Assembly: GCF_002224125.1 (NCBI RefSeq)
Contig: NZ_NCSM01000041.1
Span: 82,491-146,490 of the forward strand
Reading direction: 5' to 3'
DNA length: 64,000 bases
From: Streptomyces sp. NBS 14/10
GTDB lineage: Bacteria > Actinomycetota > Actinomycetes > Streptomycetales > Streptomycetaceae
Shown here: in pieces, positions 16,825-23,595 of the stretch
Position numbering within the stretch: the stretch's first letter is position 1
Layout: each line of letters starts with the position of its first letter
Translations under genes and position numbers: made by a program
The notes under the pieces: generated by a model
Database searches by the model: none
Seen by the model: the letters and a program-made list of their open reading frames with translations, nothing else
What the model was told of the DNA's origin: nothing

Positions 16825-17662
16825 ACGCGCCGCCCGGCGGCTCCGGTGAGGGCACCGCGTCGACATCCCGTACGGGCGCGGCCCCTTGGACGAAGCGCTC
16901 CAGCGGCGCCCCGTGCTCGACCCGCGCCGGGAAGGCGTCGGCGGCGGTGCGGCGCGCCAGTTCGTCGACGGGCAGTTCATCGTCCGAGGCCACCAGCACC
17001 GCGTTGCCGAACCGCCGGCCGCGCAGCACGGCGGGCTCGGCGATCAGGCACAGATGGGCGAAGGCCGCCCGGAGCGTGGCCACTTGGGAGCGCAGGAAGG
17101 TGAAGGGCACGCTGTCGGCGAGGTTGGCCGCATAGCGGCCACCCGGGCGCAGCGCCCGGGTGGCGGCGCGGGCGTACTCGACGGAGGTGAGATGCGCGGG
17201 GACACGCGCACCGCCGAAGACATCGGCCACGATCACATCGGCGGACGCCTCGGGTGCGGCCTCCAGCGCGGTACGGGCGTCCGCCCGGCGCACCGCGATC
17301 CCCGACCCTGCGGGCAGCGGCAGCCGCTCGGCCACCAGCTCGAGCAGCTTGCCATCGGCCTCGATCACCTCCTGGCGCGAACCGGGGCGGACGGCCGCCA
17401 CGAAGCGCGGCAGGGTCAGCGCCCCGCCGCCCAGGTGCAGCACGTCCAGCGGGGTGCCGGGGGCACCGGTGAGCTCCAGGACGTGCGCGAGCCGCCGCGC
17501 GTACTCGAACTCCAGGTGGGTGGGGTCGTCCAGGTCGACGTACGACTGGGGGGAGCCGTCCACCGTGAGCAGCCAGGCGCGCGGGCGGTCCACGTCGGGC
17601 ATCAGCTTGGCGGTGCCGTGGTCCACGTCACGGATCACGGGTATCGGCTCGTCCACGCTCAT
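16811..17662 (-). CDS. Spermidine synthase-like methyltransferase-fold protein
   Basis: A 283-residue protein of the spermidine/spermine synthase-like Rossmann family. The SAM-type glycine loop is DVLHLGGGALTLPRFVAAV (about 93-111), followed by the acidic strand QEVIEADGKLLELV and the DVIVADVFGGARVPAHL segment, then a C-terminal strand pair (RRFGNAVLVASDDELP). In actinomycetes such stand-alone proteins are often annotated as spermidine synthase, but polyamine activity is not shown. Starts at the ATG at 17662, which lies in one unit of a 16-bp duplication; no good ribosome site is visible. Confidence 0.85.
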   Translation of the reverse strand: MSVDEPIPVIRDVDHGTAKLMPDVDRPRAWLLTVDGSPQSYVDLDDPTHLEFEYARRLAHVLELTGAPGTPLDVLHLGGGALTLPRFVAAVRPGSRQEVIEADGKLLELVAERLPLPAGSGIAVRRADARTALEAAPEASADVIVADVFGGARVPAHLTSVEYARAATRALRPGGRYAANLADSVPFTFLRSQVATLRAAFAHLCLIAEPAVLRGRRFGNAVLVASDDELPVDELARRTAADAFPARVEHGAPLERFVQGAAPVRDVDAVPSPEPPGGAFSIG

Positions 17663-17687
17663 ATTGTGCCGCGCTCATATGGTGCCG
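17656..17687. repeat. 16-bp tandem duplication across a start codon
   Basis: CGCTCATATTGTGCCG (17656-17671) is followed directly by CGCTCATATGGTGCCG (17672-17687): 15 of 16 bases identical. On the minus strand each copy contains an ATATGAGCG; the downstream copy supplies the ATG of the spermidine-synthase-like gene, and the upstream ATG is out of frame by 16 bases. Confidence 0.8.
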
Positions 17688-17712
17688 TGTGACCACGCGC
17701 TTCACGCAGCCA

Positions 17713-17744
17713 CGGCCGCCCCGGTACGGGTACCGGGGCGGCCG
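17713..17744 (-). terminator. tuf3 terminator hairpin
   Basis: Perfect 15-bp inverted repeat CGGCCGCCCCGGTAC / GTACCGGGGCGGCCG with two bases between the arms, ending five bases downstream (minus strand) of the tuf3 stop codon. Confidence 0.85.
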
Positions 17745-17749
17745 GGCGC

Positions 17750-18940
17750 TCATGGCTGGTCGGCCACCGCGGTCACTGCGGACACCGTGCCCGCGCCCAC
17801 CGTGCGCCCGCCCTCGCGGATCGCGAAGCCCAGGCCGGACTCCAGCGGCAGCGCGCGCCCGAGCTCGACGTCCATGGTGACGGTGTCGCCTGGCCGGGCC
17901 ACGCCCGTCACGCCGAGGTCGACATCGCCGACCACATCGGCCGTGCGGATGTAGAACTGCGGGCGGTAGCCGGTGGAGATCGGCGTGCGCCGGCCTCCCT
18001 CCGCCGTCGACAGGACGTACACCCGCGCGCTGAAGCGCCGCCGGGGCACCACACTGCCGGGCGCGGCGACCACATGGCCGCGGCGCACCGTGTCCCGCGC
18101 GACGCCCCGCAGCAGCAGCGCCACGTTGTCCCCGGCCTCGGCGAACTCCATCGGTTTGCCGAACGTCTCGACGCCCGTGACCACCGTCGTGGTGTCGGCG
18201 CCCAGCACCTCCACGCGGTCGCCGACGCGGACCGTGCCGCGCTCGACGGCGCCGGTGACGACCGTGCCGCGCCCGGTGATGGTCAGCACGTTCTCCACGG
18301 GGAGCAGGAACGGCGCGTCGGTGTAGCGCACCGGCATCGGCACATAGGTGTCGACCGCGTCGAGCAGCGCCTCGATGGAGCCGGTCCAGCGCGGGTCGCC
18401 GGCCAGCGCGCGCAGCCCGGAGACCCGTACGACGGGGGTGGACTCGCCGGGATAGCCGTGCGCGGACAGCAGTTCGCGCACCTCGAGCTCGACGAGGTCG
18501 GTGAGCTCCGGGTCGCCCGCGTCGGCCTTGTTGAGGGCGACCACGATGTGGTCCACCCCGACCTGACGGGCGAGCAGTACGTGCTCGGCGGTCTGCGGCA
18601 TGACGCCGTCGAGCGCCGAGACGACGAGGATCGCCCCGTCGAGCTGGGCGGCGCCGGTCACCATGTTCTTGATGAAGTCGGCGTGGCCCGGCATGTCGAC
18701 ATGCGCGTAGTGGCGGGTGTCGGTCTCGTACTCGACATGCGCGATGTTGATGGTGATGCCGCGCGCCGCCTCCTCCGGCGCCCGGTCGATGCGCTCGAAG
18801 GGGACGTACGTGCCGCCGGCGCCGCGCTCGCTGAGCACCTTGGTGATGGCGGCGGTCAACGTGGTCTTGCCGTGGTCGACATGACCGATGGTGCCGATGT
18901 TCAGATGCGGCTTGGTGCGCACGTAGGTCTGCTTGGACAT
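17750..18940 (-). CDS. tuf3: Second elongation factor Tu (EF-Tu3 type)
   Basis: A 396-residue EF-Tu: GTPase that delivers aminoacyl-tRNA to the ribosome. All G motifs are present: GHVDHGKTT (19-27), switch [21 protein letters not shown] (the main form has DCPGHADY) and NKAD, with domains 2 and 3 complete. Several normally invariant positions differ (Met for Cys in the G3 motif, NKAD for NKCD, shortened loops), which fits the divergent EF-Tu3 of Streptomyces rather than the main tuf1, usually found beside fus. EF-Tu3 genes are reported to respond to the stringent response. The ATG at 18940 has GAGGAGGAACGGGAGC in front. A leader with two competing stems precedes it and a strong hairpin follows. 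Confidence 0.93.
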   Translation of the reverse strand: MSKQTYVRTKPHLNIGTIGHVDHGKTTLTAAITKVLSERGAGGTYVPFERIDRAPEEAARGITINIAHVEYETDTRHYAHVDMPGHADFIKNMVTGAAQLDGAILVVSALDGVMPQTAEHVLLARQVGVDHIVVALNKADAGDPELTDLVELEVRELLSAHGYPGESTPVVRVSGLRALAGDPRWTGSIEALLDAVDTYVPMPVRYTDAPFLLPVENVLTITGRGTVVTGAVERGTVRVGDRVEVLGADTTTVVTGVETFGKPMEFAEAGDNVALLLRGVARDTVRRGHVVAAPGSVVPRRRFSARVYVLSTAEGGRRTPISTGYRPQFYIRTADVVGDVDLGVTGVARPGDTVTMDVELGRALPLESGLGFAIREGGRTVGAGTVSAVTAVADQP

Positions 18941-18987
18941 GCTCCCGTTCCTCCTCGGAACAGCGATGGGTGAAAGGAGGACCCCAG

Positions 18988-19041
18988 GACCGGACCGACC
19001 CTCCCCTGGTGGGGTCCGGTCGGAGCGGTCCGGGGAGGGTC
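18988..19041 (-). promoter_or_regulatory. tuf3 5' leader with two mutually exclusive stems
   Basis: In mRNA order the leader has B (GACCCTCCCC, 19041-19032), A (GACCGGACC, 19021-19013), B' (GGGGAGGGTC, 19006-18997) and A' (GGTCCGGTC, 18996-18988). B pairs perfectly with B' (10 bp) and A with A' (9 bp). The pairs interleave and B' abuts A' with no spacer, so they cannot form together. The region ends about 45 bases before the tuf3 start. The remaining part of the 304-bp gap up to 19244 shows nothing I can name. Confidence 0.65.
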
Positions 19042-19244
19042 AGAGTCGGGCGCCGTCGAGGCAGGCGGATGCGCAGGCCGCGGCAGGCGGTGCGAGAGAG
19101 ACGACGGCAGCCTTCGGCGCGTCCGCGACCGCGGACACAAGCTCGAAGAAGGGCTGCCGGAACATGCGTTGATCGTCGCCTATCGCGGGACGCCCGTCGA
19201 CTGGTTTTTCACGGTCTGGATCCCACGACCCGGCCTGGCGCTTC

Positions 19245-20042
19245 ATGCCCGTCGGTTACGCTCCTTCGGTGCTCGATGCCGCTGCCCCGCCCGCGCCCGC
19301 GTCAGCCGCGCCCGCCGCACCGGCCGCGCGCCGGGCCCGCGCGCTGTTCTCGCCGCGGTTGCGCCTGTGCCTGCTGGTGGCGCTGTTGGCGGGCGCGGCG
19401 GGCGCGGTCTGGGCGTGGCAGCCGCACCGGCTGCTGGCCGACGGGTGGCCGCCGCAGCTGTCCGGCGCCACGGCCGCGGTGGTGTTCGCGGTCGTCTACG
19501 GGGGCTGCGCCGCGGCCCTGGTGCCGCGGCCGCTGCTGAACCTGGCGGCGGGCGCGCTGTTCGGGGCGTCCACGGGGCTGGCCGCGGCGGTGGCCGGCAC
19601 GGTGCTCGGCGCCGGTGTCTCGTTCGGCCTGGGCCGGCTGCTGGGGCAGGACGCACTGCGGCCGCTGCTGCGCGGCCGCTGGCTGATGGCGGCCGATCGG
19701 CAGCTGAGCCGGCACGGGTTCCGCTCGATGCTGGCGATCCGGCTGTTCCCGGGCGTACCTTTCGCCGCCGCGAATTACTGCGCCGCCGTATCGCGGATGG
19801 GCTGGCTGCCCTTCCTGCTGGCGACCGGCCTCGGCAGTGTGCCGAACACCGCCGCGTACGCGGTGGCGGGCAGCCGCGCCACCACCCCGACCTCGCCGGT
19901 GTTCCTGGCCGCGCTGGCGTGTATCGCGCTGCCCGCGCTCGCGGGTTTTGTGGTGGCCTGGCGCAGGCGGGCCCGGCTTGGCGACACCGCTCCGGAAGCC
20001 GATCAGTGCGGTCCGCCGGTGGCCGGAAGACCAGGGTGTTAG
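19245..20042 (+). CDS. VTT/TVP38-like membrane protein
   Basis: A 265-residue membrane protein of the VTT (SNARE-associated/TVP38-TMEM64) group, related to DedA. After an Ala/Pro-rich cytoplasmic start come hydrophobic segments and the family loop FRSMLAIRLFPGVPFAAANYCAAVSRMGWLPFLLATGLGSVPNTAAYAVAG (about 165-210). VTT proteins are linked to lipid or lipid-carrier handling in membranes. The start is uncertain: ATG at 19245 or GTG at 19269, neither with a clear ribosome site. It precedes uppP by about 140 bases on the same strand; both could relate to undecaprenyl lipid traffic, which is an inference. Confidence 0.85.
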   Translation: MPVGYAPSVLDAAAPPAPASAAPAAPAARRARALFSPRLRLCLLVALLAGAAGAVWAWQPHRLLADGWPPQLSGATAAVVFAVVYGGCAAALVPRPLLNLAAGALFGASTGLAAAVAGTVLGAGVSFGLGRLLGQDALRPLLRGRWLMAADRQLSRHGFRSMLAIRLFPGVPFAAANYCAAVSRMGWLPFLLATGLGSVPNTAAYAVAGSRATTPTSPVFLAALACIALPALAGFVVAWRRRARLGDTAPEADQCGPPVAGRPGC

Positions 20043-20180
20043 TAGGGCTCTTACCAAGGGACGGTACGCTGCCCGACGACCGGCGTTGATCCACAGCGGC
20101 CGGTCTTCCCCGTCGGCCACCCCGCCTGACCCGCCGCTGCGCCGGTCAGTGCATGATCAGCCTTGGATAGCGTAGACGCG

Positions 20181-21053
20181 ATGTCGTGGTTCGAATCTTT
20201 CATTCTCGGGCTGGTCCAGGGGCTGACCGAGTTCCTGCCGATCTCCTCCAGCGCCCATCTGCGGCTCACCGCCGCCTTCGCCGGGTGGGAAGACCCCGGC
20301 CCCGCCTTCACGGCCATCACCCAGATCGGCACCGAGCTCGCCGTGCTGATCTACTTCCGCAAGGATGTCGCCAACATCCTCTCGGCCTGGTCCCGCTCGC
20401 TCTTCAGCAAGGAGTGGCGCGGCAACCATGACGCCCAGATGGGATGGTTGGTGATCGTCGGCTCGATACCCATCGGTGTGCTCGGGGTGACCCTCAAGGA
20501 CCAGATCGAGGGCCCGTTCCGCGATCTGCGGCTCACCGCCACCATGCTGGTGGTGATGGGCCTGGTGCTGGGCTTCGCCGACTGGCGGGCGGCCCGCGAC
20601 GAGAGCGGCGGCAAGCACCGCACCCCGGTACAGCGCAAAACGCTGCGCGAACTCGGCGTCAAGGACGGCCTGATCTTCGGTGTCTGCCAGGCGATGGCGC
20701 TGGTGCCGGGCGTGTCCCGGTCCGGCGCGACGATCAGCGGCGGTCTGCTGATGGGCTATACGCGCGAGGCGGCGGCCCGTTACTCGTTCCTGCTCGCCAT
20801 GCCCGCGGTGCTGGCCTCCGGGGCGTACGAGCTGAAGGACGCCTCGGACGGGCATACGGCGTGGGGCCCGACGATCTTCGCGACCGTTATCGCTTTCTTT
20901 GTCGGATACGCGGTCATCGCCTGGTTCATGAAGTTCATCTCCACCAAGAGCTTCATGCCGTTCGTGTACTACCGGGTGCTGCTGGGCCTGGCGGTGTTCG
21001 GGCTCGTCGCGTTCGGTGTGCTGAGCGCACACGCGGCCGAGTCCGCGGGCTGA
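20181..21053 (+). CDS. uppP: Undecaprenyl-diphosphatase (BacA/UppP)
   Basis: A 290-residue integral membrane enzyme that dephosphorylates undecaprenyl diphosphate at the outer face of the membrane, recycling the cell-wall lipid carrier and giving bacitracin tolerance. Both catalytic signatures are present: LVQGLTEFLPISSSAH (about 11-26) and LVPGVSRSGATISGGLLMGY (about 173-192). Hydrophobic segments and length are normal. The ATG at 20181 (MSWFESFILGLVQG) matches the family start; an in-frame TTG at 20163 adds only six residues. A branched structured sequence and then a long terminator-like hairpin follow the gene. Confidence 0.95.
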   Translation: MSWFESFILGLVQGLTEFLPISSSAHLRLTAAFAGWEDPGPAFTAITQIGTELAVLIYFRKDVANILSAWSRSLFSKEWRGNHDAQMGWLVIVGSIPIGVLGVTLKDQIEGPFRDLRLTATMLVVMGLVLGFADWRAARDESGGKHRTPVQRKTLRELGVKDGLIFGVCQAMALVPGVSRSGATISGGLLMGYTREAAARYSFLLAMPAVLASGAYELKDASDGHTAWGPTIFATVIAFFVGYAVIAWFMKFISTKSFMPFVYYRVLLGLAVFGLVAFGVLSAHAAESAG

Positions 21054-21071
21054 CGGAAGCGGAACCGGAAA

Positions 21072-21180
21072 GCGCCTCCCGAGATCGGAGCGGTAGCGGT
21101 TCTGCGGGGTTCGATCCCCGCACGCGCGAACGCGTTTCCACCAAAAAGAAGTAACCGCAAGCCTGCGCACCGGGAGGCGC
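21072..21180 (+). ncRNA. Candidate multi-branched structured RNA downstream of uppP
   Basis: Nested complementarity in the 423-bp gap after uppP. The outer stem is GCGCCTCCCG (21072-21081) with CGGGAGGCGC (21171-21180); the middle stem is GCGGTT (21096-21101) with AACCGC (21153-21158). Inside are two hairpins: TGCGGGG-TTCGAT-CCCCGCA (21103-21122) and CGCG-CGAA-CGCG (21123-21134). It starts 18 bases after the uppP stop. No open reading frame with a ribosome site lies here. I know of no named RNA family with this plan. Confidence 0.45.
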
Positions 21181-21193
21181 GGGACCCACTCTA

Positions 21194-21256
21194 GCCGCCC
21201 GCGTCGCCGGGGCCGATCGAATAAACGATCCGCCTCCGGACGACGCGGGCGGCTTT
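21194..21256 (+). terminator. Long terminator-like hairpin with nested AATAAA hairpin
   Basis: GCCGCCCGCGTCG (21194-21206) pairs perfectly with CGACGCGGGCGGC (21241-21253) and is followed by TTT. Within the 34-base loop is a second perfect hairpin, GATCG-AATAAA-CGATC (21215-21230). It closes the uppP/structured RNA unit. Confidence 0.75.
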
Positions 21257-21279
21257 GTGCAGCGGCCTTGTGCAGCGGC
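21255..21279. repeat. 13-bp-period direct repeat
   Basis: TTGTGCAGCGGC occurs at 21255-21266 and again at 21268-21279, directly after the long hairpin. The remaining sequence to 21441 is G-rich and holds nothing I can assign. Confidence 0.6.
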
Positions 21280-21441
21280 TTCACGGCGGGAAGAGGGGGT
21301 GGGCCGCCGGCCGAGGAGGGAGGGAGTCCGGCGGCCCCTTCGCCCAGGTCTGGCACACCTGAGCGGGCTGTATGAGGACTCAACCACCACACCGCGTTCC
21401 GCGGGAGGGTGTGCGGTAGATATATGCATGCACTCTCATCA

Positions 21442-21470
21442 CACGGGGTGTGAATTGGTCACACTCCGTG
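21442..21470 (-). terminator. Inverted repeat downstream of the HAD gene
   Basis: CACGGGGTGTGA (21442-21453) and TCACACTCCGTG (21459-21470) form a 12-bp stem with one G-T pair and a 5-base loop, starting seven bases downstream of the HAD gene stop on the minus strand. Confidence 0.6.
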
Positions 21471-21476
21471 CGAGCC

Positions 21477-22199
21477 CTACCCAACGCTGCGACCCTCCTC
21501 GATCACCCCGGCCAGCTCGGTCAGCGAGTCCACGCACCAGTCCGCCATCGCCGCGTCGGCCGAGAGCGCCCAGAGATGCCCCCACGGCCCACGCCGGATA
21601 TGTGCCGCCCGCAACCCGGCGGCCTTGGCGGGACGGATGTCCAGCGCGGGGTAGTCGCCCACGTACACGGTCTCGTGGGGAGCGGTTTGTGCCAGGTCCA
21701 CGACCTGGCCGAAGAAGCGCGGATCGGGCTTGGCGACGCCCCACTGCGCGGAGGTGGCGACCCCGTCCACCGGCAGCTCCAGCGCGCGCAGCAGCTCACC
21801 CATGCGCTCCGTCTGGTTCCCGGCCACGACGACCCGGACCCCGAGCGCCCGCAGCGCGCCCAGGGCCGGCCGTACGTCCGGATACAGATCCGCCTCCTCC
21901 AGGCGCTCCCCGCGCCCGGCCGCCTCGCGCGCCCGCCGCTCGGCCTGGATGTCCGCCCCCGGCCGTACGAGCCGGATCGCCTCCACGTCCTCCCGCCCCC
22001 GCGCGACCACCGCCCCGACCAGCGCGGACAGCGTATGGCGGGGAACCCCCAGCCAGTCGGCCCACGCGGCCCAGTACCGGTCCTCACGTACCAGAGTCGA
22101 GCCGACGTCGAAGACGACCGCCGCCGGCGCGGACCCCGCCGTCGCCGCCGGCTCGTACCCCGCTCTACGAACCACTCGGCCCGGCGCCGCCCGCGCCAC
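21477..22199 (-). CDS. HAD-family hydrolase
   Basis: A 240-residue (or shorter) haloacid-dehalogenase-superfamily hydrolase. Motif I is VVFDVGSTLV, so the usual second Asp of DxD is Gly here; motif II region is VRVVVAGNQTERMGE, the Lys motif is WGVAKPDPRFF, and motif IV is VYVGDYPALDIRPAKAAGLRAAH. A helical cap lies between motifs I and II. Substrate unknown, most likely a small phosphomonoester. The start is uncertain: GTG at 22199 overlaps the flavin-reductase-like gene by 35 bases, while GTG at 22175 would overlap by 11. The pair is probably co-transcribed. Confidence 0.85.
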   Translation of the reverse strand: MARAAPGRVVRRAGYEPAATAGSAPAAVVFDVGSTLVREDRYWAAWADWLGVPRHTLSALVGAVVARGREDVEAIRLVRPGADIQAERRAREAAGRGERLEEADLYPDVRPALGALRALGVRVVVAGNQTERMGELLRALELPVDGVATSAQWGVAKPDPRFFGQVVDLAQTAPHETVYVGDYPALDIRPAKAAGLRAAHIRRGPWGHLWALSADAAMADWCVDSLTELAGVIEEGRSVG

Positions 22200-22797
22200 C
22201 GTCCCAGTCCGCGTACCGGATCCGGGGCCGCTCCAGCACCTCGCCGAGCGTCGCCCACTCGTCCTTGCCGAGCCGGGCCAGCGGACGCAGCCTGGTCACC
22301 TCGGGGTGGCCGTCGTCCATGACGTGCTCATCGACCGCGGCGTGCACCACCCGGCCGAACACCACGGTGGAGTCCCCGAGCCGCACCGTGCTGTGCAGCT
22401 CACACTCCAGCGCGACCGACGAGGCCGCCACCCGCGGCGGCTTCACCCGCAGACTCGGCTCCCGCGCGATGCCCACCGCCTCGAACTCCCCGACCTCGGG
22501 CGGAAAGTCCGTCGCCGTCTCGTTGATCTGCTCAAACAGCTGCTCGGGCGCGAAGTTGACCACGAACTCCCCGGTCTCCTCCACATTGCGCAGCGAGTCC
22601 TTGCGCCCCACCGAGGTGAACTGCACGATCGGCGGGGCCACACAGGCGACCGTGAAGAAGGAGTGCGGCGCCAGATTGCAGGTCCCGGCGGCCGAGACGG
22701 TGGACACCCAGGCGATCGGCCGGGGGACGACCACTGAGGTCAGCAGCTTGTAGAAGGGAGTGCGGCCTACGGCCTCGGGATCGAATTCGATACGCAT
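22165..22797 (-). CDS. Flavin reductase-like FMN-binding protein
   Basis: A 210-residue protein with the split-barrel FMN-binding fold of the flavin reductase-like family. Signature blocks: YKLLTSVVVPRPIAWVSTVSAAGTCNLAPHSFFTVAC (about 16-52) and TSVGRKDSLRNVEETGEFVVNF, with the C-terminal strand VVFGRVVHAAVDEHVMDDG. Such proteins bind FMN and often partner with oxygenases or act on quinone-like compounds; the partner is not evident. I start it at the ATG at 22797 (MRIEFDPEAVGR), preceded by GGGCGGT. It overlaps the HAD gene downstream. Confidence 0.88.
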   Translation of the reverse strand: MRIEFDPEAVGRTPFYKLLTSVVVPRPIAWVSTVSAAGTCNLAPHSFFTVACVAPPIVQFTSVGRKDSLRNVEETGEFVVNFAPEQLFEQINETATDFPPEVGEFEAVGIAREPSLRVKPPRVAASSVALECELHSTVRLGDSTVVFGRVVHAAVDEHVMDDGHPEVTRLRPLARLGKDEWATLGEVLERPRIRYADWDGGAGGAGPSGS

Positions 22798-22906
22798 ACC
22801 GCCCAGTATCCGCACATACGGCGGCGCATCCCAAGGGCGGCTCGCGGTCTCACCCGTCCCCTGCGGACATCCCGGCGGGCCGTGCCCCTAAGGGATGTTC
22901 CGTAAT

Positions 22907-23445
22907 TCACCGATAGTCGATCTTCATGTTGTGGAGGACGGCGACGGCGCGGGCGGTGTCGTTGAAGTGCTTCCCGCGCCTGTGGTGCTGGCGTAGTACC
23001 TGGAAGTCCTTGAGGCGGGCGATGGCGTGTTCCACCCTGGCCCGCCGTTTGGCGAACGCCTTGCTCTTGGTCCTGCTGGTGATGACCTCGGGTGCGGCGC
23101 GGTATGCGCCGTCGCCGATGATGAGGCGGTGACCCGTGGCCTGGTCGGCCATGGTGCCGCGGGATGTTCGAGGAGCCCGGCGACCAGCGGCGTCATGCGG
23201 TTGAGGGTCCGGTGCACGGTCGCCAGGCCGACGCCGAACAAGTCGGCAAGCTGCCGGTGGGTGAGGTTGGTCCGCCACGCGATGGAGGCCGGCAGAACGC
23301 GGTTGTCCAGCAGGAGCGCCTAGGGCCGCCCGCGCCCCGAATTCGGCAGCAGGGCGGCGACGCGGGCGAGCAGGACGATGAACGCCTTGATGGTCAGGCC
23401 GGTCCAGTGCAGCAGGGCACGGGGGCACGGGGAAGCCCGCGCGAC
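22907..23445 (-). pseudogene. Decayed IS5-type (DDE_Tnp_4) transposase
   Basis: Fragments of one transposase in more than one frame. The N-terminal part (about 23400 down to 23170) reads LHWTGLTIKAFIVLLARV ... LDNRVLPASIAWRTNLTHRQLADLFGVGLATVHRTLNRM, an HTH region interrupted by an in-frame TAG near 23320 where a Trp codon is likely. After a missing stretch and a frame change, the C-terminal part (about 23145 to 22907) reads GHRLIIGDGAYRAAPEV ... RRARVEHAIARLKDFQVLR ... AVAVLHNMKIDYR, the end of the catalytic domain. No clear terminal inverted repeats could be paired. The 150 bases up to the TnpB start show only scattered transposon-like sequence. Confidence 0.8.
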
Positions 23446-23595
23446 TGGAGCTGAGGTTGTGGACGGTCACCTTGAGTCGTGCCGCCACCCGCCGGGCACT
23501 ACATGTGTACACGCGTACGAGACGTCGCGGGTATTGGTGATGGTGTGCGCAGTTCGTGTGTGCGTGCGAGGTGTTCTCTAGGTTGGTCTTAAGCC

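Noticed and set aside
14278..16980. A 900-codon minus-strand open frame across the Pro/Gln-rich and MFS genes
   Set aside because: Low-complexity Arg/Gly/Gln/His translation with no domain; both plus-strand genes have clear membrane and domain features.
19040..19165. Possible 41-residue leader peptide upstream of tuf3 on the minus strand
   Set aside because: No ribosome site, no codon pattern suggesting stalling, and no similarity to a known leader; the competing stems are the stronger signal.
21095..21145. tRNA-like T arm (GCGGGG-TTCGAT-CCCCGC) with a downstream CCACCA
   Set aside because: The loop has six bases when a 7-bp stem is formed, the distance to CCA is about ten bases too long even for a selenocysteine tRNA, and no complementary 5' acceptor or anticodon arm could be placed.
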